From Cricetomys ansorgei (lineage: Eukaryota; Chordata; Mammalia; Rodentia; Nesomyidae): a stretch of DNA of 64,000 nucleotides. Where the stretch lies: positions 6,671,001 through 6,735,000 of the forward strand of contig JAMJFZ010002307.1 of assembly GCA_026225945.1 (NCBI GenBank), in the 5' to 3' direction. Position 1 is the stretch's first letter; each line of letters opens with the position of its first letter. A model generated the notes under the pieces. That model was given only the letters and a program-made list of their open reading frames with translations, was not told where the DNA came from and ran no database searches. The translations under genes and the position numbers were made by a program. Positions 24,083-31,325 of the stretch are shown here, in pieces.

Positions 24083-25585
24083 TTCTGGCAATGTCTTGGT
24101 AGGTTTATAGTGTGGCAAATCAGTACATGAGAGAAGCACAAGTGGGCAAGCGTCCTTGTGTTATACGTTGGTTTCTCACCCCTCTGTGTCTTCTGCCAAC
24201 ACCTTTCCTTGCACTGTAGTTTTCTGTGTATCTCATCAGTATATGGCGCACACTTCTCAGACATAATGATTTCACCAGGACTAAGACAGCCATAGTGTGG
24301 ATCAGAGTGGCTGCAGATCACCAGTGACTGTCTATTTGCTTGTTTTGTGCAAGTTTGGCTCTGGGGAGTGCTATGGAGTTTCTTCTCAATCCAGCTACTG
24401 AATTGGTGGGTGCTGGTTGTAAACAGTCCTCTGTGTGCCGTGTATCCCAATCGCCACCTTTCCATTTTGCTCTGAACGCTGAATTGCTCTTAGCCGCTTC
24501 TCACAAAGCTGTAAAATATGAGTTAAAATAATTGCTATAAACTGATCACTGCCAACTTCTGGTGGCAGGTGGCTATTCTCCACATTTTCAAGACCCTTAT
24601 TTCCCTTATGAAACTCCCTGATCCTCCACCACATGACAGATTCATTAGCAGTTCCTGAGCCAAAGGTGGTGTTGATGTTTCAAGTCTTCCCTGTTGTTTT
24701 ATTTTGAACTCCCATAAGAAAAAGAAATTGTTCAAACTTGCGTTTGCTCTAATACTATTCCCATAGTATAAGATAAATATAAAATAAACATCAAGTGATA
24801 AGCCATTAGTCAAAAAAGGCACAAAATGCACACTCAAATGAGGTATAACTTAACCATGTCCAAGAATATATTCCAGTATCAAATGGCAATTTTTAACAAT
24901 GCAAAAAACAGCAGCTGCTTTTATACCGAACTGATAGATCCACACATTCATATAAAGAGTTCTATGACAGATTGCCAACAGCAAAAATAAGCTGTGGAAA
25001 GTTGTCACAGGAGCCAACCAACCTGTGATGCAGAAAAGCATCACTGTGCTTTAGGCCAAGAGCACTAAAGGTTTGTCTCTTCCATTTCTCATTTGCAGGT
25101 GGCCTTGGCCCTTCCATTTAATCTTGTTTGCTTCATATCCCTCATCTGCAGAATGATAATCCTAAGGGATTAATGTGTTGTGGAGGTTTATTTTTAGTAA
25201 TGTATAAAATAATTGTTTTGTGCACTGTTGGGTGAAGGGCTGCCTAGGTCTTGACATTTTATATTATTTATATTGTTGGATTTATATGGGGGATGCTTGA
25301 TTGCTCGTGATCTGCATGTGCTATCAGTAGAACACTTGAGGAGTTCTGGATCAATAAAAACACCTGCGCTCAGACATTAAGGTTCCATGATGGTGGTTCC
25401 CTCTGCTGAGGTCTGGAAGGGTTTGCAAATATGAAATATGCCTCCTTGCCATCCTTGGTAAGCCACCATACCAGCCTAACTACTACACTGATGACCTGAA
25501 ACACAGGAACCATACACACTTCCAACCAGCAGCAACTTGTTTCAAGCATCTTAATATGTAGCTGTGATCTTCTTTATGGAAAAAA
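24083..25585. other. Unique non-coding DNA, no gene seen
   Basis: AT-rich and without recognisable gene, RNA or repeat. Confidence 0.5.
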
Positions 25586-25589
25586 TACT

Positions 25590-25915
25590 TGAAGAATATA
25601 TGGCAGCTGGAATGAAAACTGTTCCCAGAGGCTCATGCATTAAGTGCTTGATCCCCAGGTGGTGTTGCCACTTGAGCAGGCCATGGAACCTTCCAGACAT
25701 GGAGCCTTGCTGGAGGAAGTATATTACTGAGAATACCACTTCTAGTTCACTCTGTTTCTGTTGTCCATTGAGAGTGTGAACTCTCAGCTTCCTGCCCCAG
25801 CCACATGGTGTCATGCCTCTCCCCACAGTTATGGACTCTACCTCTGGAACTGTAAGCTAAAATAAACTCTTCTTTCTGTTAGTTGCTTTATCTCAGCAAA
25901 AAGAGTAACTTATAC
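25590..25915 (+). mobile_element. MaLR-type LTR, old
   Basis: AGTGCTTGATCCCCAGGTGG, GAGCCTTGCTGGAGGAAGTA and GGAACTGTAAGCTAAAATAAAC occur in MaLR order, with the poly(A) signal near the 3' end. Diverged solo LTR. Confidence 0.65.
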
Positions 25916-25919
25916 AGTA

Positions 25920-25920
<1 letters not shown>

Positions 25921-26009
<89 letters not shown>
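25921..26009. repeat. Compound (GT)n(AT)n microsatellite
   Basis: About 40 bases of GT pass without a break into about 50 bases of AT. The AT part can extrude as a cruciform or cause assembly and PCR slippage. Confidence 0.97.
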
Positions 26010-26010
<1 letters not shown>

Positions 26011-26094
26011 CTTATACAGAACAAGGTTAAAAACAACACAGAGGAGAATGTTGAAACCAGTCACCAGAGCATAGGATTTGATTTCTTTTATGTC

Positions 26095-26143
26095 TCTGTC
26101 TCTCTCTGACTCTCTTTGCCTCTGTCTCTCTCTCTCTCTCTCT

Positions 26144-26195
<52 letters not shown>
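26095..26195. repeat. Compound (TC)n(TG)n microsatellite
   Basis: A CT-rich part at 26095-26143 is followed, after ACC, by a long TG tract at about 26149-26194. With the tract at 25921 it makes two compound microsatellites within 280 bases. Confidence 0.95.
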
Positions 26196-26234
26196 TCAAA
26201 CAAACATACACACATGCATATGTGTGTGAAGACT

Positions 26235-26512
26235 ACATGATAGCCTCAGCCTCAGGCATCTTCTTCAGATCCTCAGCTGAAGATCCATCTCCTTTGAGAC
26301 AGGGTCTCTTTAATTGACATGGGGCTCACCAGTTAAACCAGCCACTGAGCCTCAGGGATCCATCTGTCTACATTTCCCCAGAGCTCAGATTACAAGTATA
26401 CACTACCACACTTAGCTTTCTGGGGAGGGGAGCATTCCAAAGATCAAACTCAGATCTTCATATGTGCAAGATAAAGAAATGCTTTACAAAGTGAGCCATT
26501 TCCCTTAGCCCA
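26235..26512 (-). mobile_element. B4 SINE
   Basis: TTTGAGACAGGGTCTCTTTA, TCAGATTACAAGTATACACT, CAAACTCAGATCTTCATATG and GTGAGCCATTTCCCTTAGCC are the minus-strand B1 part followed by the minus-strand tRNA-like head. Confidence 0.75.
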
Positions 26513-26532
26513 TTATTCTTTTAATAAAGGAA

Positions 26533-26745
26533 TAGGGACCAGTGAGATGGCTCGGCAAGTGCATGCACTTGTCACCAAGCCTGACAACCTTAGTTAAATC
26601 CCTAAATCCCTGGATCCCACGCAGTGGAATGAGAGAACCAACTCCTGAAAGTTGTTTTCTGACTCTGCATGCATGCTGTGGCACAGGCACCATGCATACC
26701 ACACTCGCGCACAATGTATAAATAAATAAATGTAATTTTTAAAAA
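26533..26745 (+). mobile_element. B3-type SINE
   Basis: GACCAGTGAGATGGCTCGGC, GTCACCAAGCCTGACAACCT, CTCCTGAAAGTTGTTTTCTG and an AAATAAATAAATGTAATTTT tail. Contains a small duplication of CCCTAAAT in the middle. Confidence 0.88.
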
Positions 26746-26751
26746 GTTGGG

Positions 26752-27006
26752 CAAGAGAGATGGTTCAGTGGGCAATAGCAATTGCTGTGCAACCATGTGA
26801 ACTCTAGTTCAAATCTGGACACCTACATAAGAAGCTGTGCATAACCACGCACATCTGTAGCCTCAGGATTGAGGAAGGAAGGAGACAAGAGGATAGGGTC
26901 TTTCTAGCTGTCAATCTTGCTCCAAGGGCAGTAAAAGATCCTGCCTCAAAAATAAGGTCTGGCCCTGATGAGCCTTCACACAGACATAGGCATTCACCAC
27001 ACTTAT

Positions 27007-27052
<46 letters not shown>
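26752..27052 (+). mobile_element. B4 SINE with CA tail
   Basis: GCAAGAGAGATGGTTCAGTG head, GTGCATAACCACGCACATCT and GATCCTGCCTCAAAAATAAG B1-like middle, then a CA tract at about 27007-27050. Confidence 0.75.
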
Positions 27053-27055
<3 letters not shown>

Positions 27056-27848
27056 ACCATAAATTATTTTCAACTGCATACATCTCATGGTTCTTCCACA
27101 GTTATGAATAACCAACAGTTAACTCTATCTGTATGCTACCTAAACCCACAGCAGAATGAGCGAACCCAGGAGCCCACCTACGGCAAAGGCTGTCAGTCCC
27201 CAGGCCCCTGACCTGTGTTCTTAATTGCCAGCAATCCCAGTGTGGGCTCCCATGCCCAGGGTGTGCTGAAGGGCATTATCTAAGTGCATACATGTCTCTC
27301 TCTCTTTCTCTGATCTCTGTCCACTGGGACTCTATTAAACTGGACCTCACACTGTGGAAAAGTTTCCAACTCAGAATTCTGCTAAGAACTCTGGCCACTT
27401 GCTTGCTTCAGCTGGCTGGTCAAGGGTTTTATTGACTCATTTTATTCAGGCTACATTTCCTTTTCGGGGAAATCTCTCTATACTGAATCTTAGCTTTGTC
27501 TCAGTGTGCTGAGTCATGTGACTTCTCTTTTTTGAATGATCTGCATCTATCCCAATGTCATGGTTCTTGCTTTTTCTTTAAATTAGACATTTCTTGCTTA
27601 ATAATTTCTATTTTTTCCCCACATTTCCTCTCATGCCATGACCTGGTGATTATTCTAACTCTTTAATCTCCTTATGTCTAAGTTTTCATCCATTTTATTT
27701 TTAAATTCTATAAAACATTTTTATCTGTCTGTTAAATTTTCCCTTTGGATGATTCAAATTAACTTAACTTTCACATGCTTCTTGTTGTACATTTTAAGTT
27801 TTCCTCAGGGTCTCAAAAGTGTTTACTAGTCTTTATGTTATACGTAGC
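27053..27848. other. Unique non-coding DNA, no gene seen
   Basis: Nothing recognised. T-rich at 27600-27800. Confidence 0.5.
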
Positions 27849-27850
27849 CG

Positions 27851-28260
27851 GACGCTTTACCAAGAAAGTTTTTGTCCTGTGCAGCCTTCCTTCTGACTGA
27901 ATGCCACTTGGACTTCTGGGAAAAGCTTAGGATATAAAGAAGGCATGACCAGTTGACAGCTCACAATTGGTGGGATGGTTATATAGATGATAGCTCAGTT
28001 CCCTATGAGCTCCGGTTTCTCCAAGTTTCAGATAGATAAGGACAGTGAATTTCTCTTTCTATCTTTAAAGGCCACCTGCAAGAGCAGTGAATAATTCTTT
28101 CTGTCTCTTTTTAGAGCTAGAGGGTCAAAAGGCACAGTGGGAATCTGTTACAAGTTAGTAGTCCGTTACAAGTTAGGAATCTGTCGCAGTAGCAACTGGG
28201 ACAAGAGAACAGACCTCAGAATTCAGTTACAGTCATGTTTGGTATTCACAGTACCAGAGA
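27851..28260 (+). mobile_element. Old diverged LTR-like element, left member of an inverted pair
   Basis: This block aligns, in reverse, with 30780-31313. Shared anchors in order are GACGCTTTACCAAGAA, GTGCAGCC, a TATA-like GGATATAAAG (near 27930), TTTTTAGAGCTAGAGG and GTTACAAGTTAGGAATCTG. Identity over the first 60 bases is about 80 percent by eye. TATA then downstream sequence in the same order in both copies suggests an LTR. Family unknown to me. Confidence 0.6.
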
Positions 28261-28519
28261 AAGGTAGGCAAAGTGATAGAGTAGGCATGCCAATGGGACA
28301 GTCTAGACAACAATCTCCCAGCAATGACCAGGAACTTTCCTGTTTTACAAACCTCCCCCATTTATTTACCAAAGGATATCCTTTCAAAATGTTGCGTGTT
28401 CCACAAATATCCTAATCCAGAATGATCATGACAGTTTTTATGCTACCCTATCTTCTAGTGAAGACACATAGAGATGTAGATAGATATCTGCAAAAATCAA
28501 ATATAGATATGTGGTCTTT

Positions 28520-28525
28520 ACAGGT
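28520..28525. repeat. Target-site duplication, left copy (ACAGGT)
   Basis: ACAGGT sits directly before the TG that opens the left LTR and is repeated exactly at 30203-30208, directly after the CA that closes the right LTR. Six bases is the duplication length expected for betaretrovirus-like integrases. Confidence 0.93.
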
Positions 28526-28961
28526 TGTTGGGGCCCAGGTTTCCCAGGCTATGAAATGCTTTAGCTTGACAAGGTTCCTGAAGCGAATTCACTGCCGGGA
28601 ACTGGAATTCCCTAACTGCCTTGCTCCTTTTCTGTCTTCACTGTACGGTGGCATATGTTCTCTCATCAATAATAAGATCTGTATAAGCCAATAGTAATAG
28701 CAAAATCAATCCCTGAGCTGGCTACTGTGGGCTGGAATGGAACACACCCATGCTATCCAGAAGTAAATTGCAATAAAACAACCCAGGTTTATTGCAAAGA
28801 TTTAAGAAATATAATACCCAGAAAATTCCCCTAAGTTAGTAGTTATTAGCAGCTTCTCCCCACCACTCAGCAGGGATTCTTTCTTCCCCAGAATACCCAG
28901 GCACCATTGCATCTCAGGTGCAGGCAAGCTACCCCCACACCTGACCGACGAGGTTGAGGAA

Positions 28962-29008
28962 CCAATCAAAATAGCCCAAGACCAGGGCTCCTGGGGACCC
29001 TAATAAAA
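28962..29008 (+). promoter_or_regulatory. LTR core promoter (CCAAT and TATA-like box)
   Basis: CCAAT at 28962-28966 and TAATAAAA at 29001-29008. With the AATAAA about 155 bases downstream this fits a Pol II LTR promoter with initiation expected near 29030, at the start of the CTCTTGC-rich run. Both sites are intact and are mirrored in the inverted LTR. Confidence 0.75.
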
Positions 29009-29155
29009 GCCCTGGACAGGGGTCGCTCTCTCTCTTGCTCTCTTGCTCTCTTGCCCTCTTGCCCTCTCGCCTCTTGCCCACATCTCCCACCCGTGTGCGG
29101 CGGCCGGCCCAAGCCGCCGCGCCTGTCCCAAGCCGCCGCTGCGCCAAGTTCATTT

Positions 29156-29161
29156 AATAAA
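29156..29161 (+). terminator. LTR poly(A) signal AATAAA
   Basis: AATAAA inside TTTAATAAAAAGG, in the R region. A transcript starting in this same LTR must read past this signal, as in any 5' LTR. Confidence 0.8.
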
Positions 29162-29289
29162 AAGGCCTCGTGCGGTTTCAACAGCCACCAAGACTGTCTC
29201 GTGTTTCTTTGGGGTTTACCCATCCTTCGTGGAAGAAAGAACCCCCATTTTCGCGGGGACCAGAGCTGGACCGCCAGGACCCCCGCAGG

Positions 29290-29307
29290 TGGCGCCCAAC
29301 GTGACTT
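29290..29307 (+). other. Retroviral primer binding site, tRNA-Lys(1,2) type
   Basis: TGGCGCCCAACGTG matches the first 14 bases of the 18-base site complementary to tRNA-Lys(1,2), the primer of several betaretroviruses; the last four bases differ. It starts two bases after the LTR end, the usual spacing. Between this site and gag, GAAGGTAATC near 29311-29320 could be a splice donor. Confidence 0.85.
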
Positions 29308-29377
29308 CTACGAAGGTAATCAACTCTTTTCTCTCTTTCTTAATTAAAACGGTTCTTGGGAAAAAGTGGTATAAAAC

Positions 29378-29446
29378 ATGGGACAGACTGAATCAACTGG
29401 GATGAAAATGTACATTAAAGTACTCAAAAGCCTTCTAAAAAAGAGA
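29378..29446 (+). pseudogene. gag: gag 5' fragment (matrix N-terminus), cut after 23 codons
   Basis: The frame starts MGQTESTG. It has a glycine at position 2, as needed for myristoylation of a retroviral matrix protein, and a basic stretch ending KSLLKKR. Betaretroviral Gag proteins begin in the same way, with a glycine-2 start followed by a hydrophobic and basic helix. Viral sequence stops at codon 23. From 29447 the frame runs for 43 more codons into the antisense strand of the inverted LTR and ends at a TGA at 29576-29578. All other gag, pro, pol and env sequence is absent, so no functional product is expected. Confidence 0.8.
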
Positions 29447-29566
29447 GGGTCCTGGCGGTCCAGCTCTGGTCCCCGCGAAAATGGGGGTTCTTTCTTCCAC
29501 GAAGGATGGGTAAACCCAAAGAAACACGAGACAGTCTTGGTGGCTGTTGAAACCGCACGAGGCCTT

Positions 29567-29572
29567 TTTATT
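29567..29572 (-). terminator. Poly(A) signal of the inverted LTR
   Basis: TTTATT on the plus strand is AATAAA on the minus strand, mirror of the signal at 29156. Confidence 0.75.
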
Positions 29573-29719
29573 AAATGAACTTGGCGCAGCGGCGGCTTGG
29601 GACAGGCGCGGCGGCTTGGGCCGGCCGCCGCGCACGGGTGGGAGATGTGGGCAAGAGGCGAGAGGGCAAGAGGGCAAGAGAGCAAGAGAGCAAGAGAGAG
29701 AGCGACCCCTGTCCAGGGC

Positions 29720-29766
29720 TTTTATTAGGGTCCCCAGGAGCCCTGGTCTTGGGCTATTTTGATTGG
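29720..29766 (-). promoter_or_regulatory. Core promoter of the inverted LTR, facing the first
   Basis: Mirror of the CCAAT/TAATAAAA pair at 28962-29008. Both LTR promoters point inward, so any transcripts would converge across the gag fragment. Confidence 0.7.
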
Positions 29767-30202
29767 TTCCTCAACCTCGTCGGTCAGGTGTGGGGGTAGC
29801 TTGCCTGCACCTGAGATGCAATGGTGCCTGGGTATTCTGGGGAAGAAAGAATCCCTGCTGAGTGGTGGGGAGAAGCTGCTAATAACTACTAACTTAGGGG
29901 AATTTTCTGGGTATTATATTTCTTAAATCTTTGCAATAAACCTGGGTTGTTTTATTGCAATTTACTTCTGGATAGCATGGGTGTGTTCCATTCCAGCCCA
30001 CAGTAGCCAGCTCAGGGATTGATTTTGCTATTACTATTGGCTTATACAGATCTTATTATTGATGAGAGAACATATGCCACCGTACAGTGAAGACAGAAAA
30101 GGAGCAAGGCAGTTAGGGAATTCCAGTTCCCGGCAGTGAATTTGCTTCAGGAACCTTGTCAAGCTAAAGCATTTCATAGCCTGGGAAACCTGGGCCCCAA
30201 CA

Positions 30203-30208
30203 ACAGGT
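30203..30208. repeat. Target-site duplication, right copy (ACAGGT)
   Basis: Exact repeat of 28520-28525, immediately after the terminal CA of the inverted LTR. Confidence 0.93.
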
Positions 30209-30249
30209 GATTACAGAGGAGAAAGTGTGCTGTCTTCTATCATTCTCTG

Positions 30250-30431
30250 CCTTATTCCTTCAGGAAAGGGTCACTCACTAAACCAGAAGCTCACCTGGCC
30301 CAGTTCCTCCTCCAGGAACTAGAGGAAGCTGGGATTGCGTGATGACTTTTACATGGGAACTGGGGATTTGAAATTGGGTCATCATGTTCCCACAGCAAGC
30401 ACTCTATCCGTTGAACCATCTACACAGTCCC
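30250..30431 (-). mobile_element. B4 SINE, partial
   Basis: AAGGGTCACTCACTAAACCA, AAGCTGGGATTGCGTGATGA, AGCAAGCACTCTATCCGTTG and ACCATCTACACAGTCC are minus-strand B4 marks. It lies about 40 bases outside the retroviral insertion. Confidence 0.65.
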
Positions 30432-30779
30432 TGAGACCCTTAGTCCAAAACTTAGTGTTCAGTATACATTAAGGAGTTGAGCAAGTTGAGCAAGAGAGGG
30501 TTGCTCTGTCAACATGTCTAGTCTGACACTGGCAAAACCACCCCTGGACCTTTACAATGTCCACAATCAGATTTCTGTCCTCACTTCTACAGCAGCCTGA
30601 TACAGTCACCCACATTTGTGGGTTCTACATATCATAAGAAAATTCAGCTGAAAATATTTTTTATTGTATGTAAAAGTTTTCTTAAAATATAGCTGCTTTC
30701 TGACGCTGGAATCTGGGCCCTTAAGCCTTCTTTGTTTGGGAACCAAAATGTAAAACTCTGTATCTAACTTTGAAGCCTT

Positions 30780-31313
30780 TTGTAACTGTTACTTTTTCAC
30801 TGGTAACAGGACACCTAATGGAACTCCACCCCCTCTGGTTTCTTTTCTCCCAGCTGTTGTCTGTTACTGAGAAACATTCGTAACTTGTAACTTTTTTAAA
30901 CCTCCTTTAGCTCTAAAAGATTACGAAGCAAAAGAGAGGAATGAAGAATTCTTTACAGCCCTTTCTTGCCGTCTTAATTTGTCTAAACCTGGAGGACTGG
31001 ACTAACGTCTAAAATCTTTTATTCCGTTAAGTGTATCCCTCAGTTATCTCAGTAACTCTCCTCTGTCTGAGGCTTCCCAGCAACTGTCTGCCTTCTTTCT
31101 TACTCTCTGGAACTAACTGTCTTTATCTGAGCATTGTTTCTGCCTACCTTCCCTGTCACCAAGTCCTGAAGCTCACTGTCTCTGCTGATACCAACCATCT
31201 TTTCCAACTGACACACTCTCTTAAATAGCCACTCCCAAGTTGTTCACAGAAGTCTAAACAGCATGTAACCATAAAAAAGGCTGCATAGTACAAAACCTTC
31301 TTGGCAAATCGTC
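30780..31313 (-). mobile_element. Old diverged LTR-like element, right member of an inverted pair
   Basis: Reverse complement of the 27851 block, with about 135 bases more between the shared anchors. On the minus strand it has GACGATTTGCCAAGAA, ATGCAGCC, a TATA-like box (TATTTAA on that strand, at 31221-31227), an AATAAA (31018-31023), AGAGCTAAAGG and GTTACAAGTTACGAAT. TATA then AATAAA about 200 bases later supports an LTR. Much older than the element it encloses. Confidence 0.6.
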
Positions 31314-31325
31314 TCACTATGATTG

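Larger units (their letters stand above)
28526..29287 (+). mobile_element. Complete LTR of a class II (betaretrovirus-like) endogenous retrovirus, plus orientation
   Basis: A 762-base LTR opening TGTTGGGGCC and closing GGACCCCCGCA, so TG..CA with an imperfect inverted terminal repeat. U3 ends with a CCAAT box (28962-28966) and a TATA-like TAATAAAA (29001-29008). A CTCTTGC-rich and then very GC-rich R region follows, with AATAAA at 29156-29161 and a U5 of about 110 bases. A tRNA-Lys-type primer site follows two bases after the end. It is nearly identical to the inverted copy at 29447-30202. I see three differences: G/A at 28585, T/C at 29096 and one extra G in the run at 29211-29214. Such low divergence means a recent insertion. 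I cannot name the family; absence of any similar LTR elsewhere in the window gives no copy-number information. Confidence 0.95.
29447..30202 (-). mobile_element. Second LTR of the same retrovirus, inverted, lacking 5 bases of U5
   Basis: The reverse complement of 28526-29282, 756 bases. On the minus strand it opens TGTTGGGGCC at 30202 and runs through a TATA-like box (29720-29727) and AATAAA (29567-29572). It stops at GGACCC, five bases short of the CCGCA end seen in the plus copy. The outer end is an exact U3 terminus followed by ACAGGT. No polypurine tract or env sequence lies outside it. A right-hand LTR that ends in U3 cannot come from a normal provirus. Confidence 0.95.

Noticed and set aside
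29440..29455. Autointegration as the simple explanation of the inverted LTR
   Set aside because: Strand transfer by the U5 tip would keep the terminal CA, but five bases are missing, and autointegration gives circles rather than a linear DNA with two U3 ends.
29043..29640. CpG island as a host gene promoter
   Set aside because: The CpG-rich sequence lies entirely in the R-U5 parts of the two LTRs; no host first exon is visible.
28929..29799. Several 70-120 codon frames on both strands around the retroviral LTRs
   Set aside because: They are mirror-image readings of the GC-rich R-U5 region in the two inverted LTRs.
28520..30208. Idea that the palindrome is purely an assembly or cloning artefact
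   Set aside because: An artefact would not create an exact 6-base target duplication outside precise TG..CA ends, and the arms carry private differences; long reads should still confirm it.
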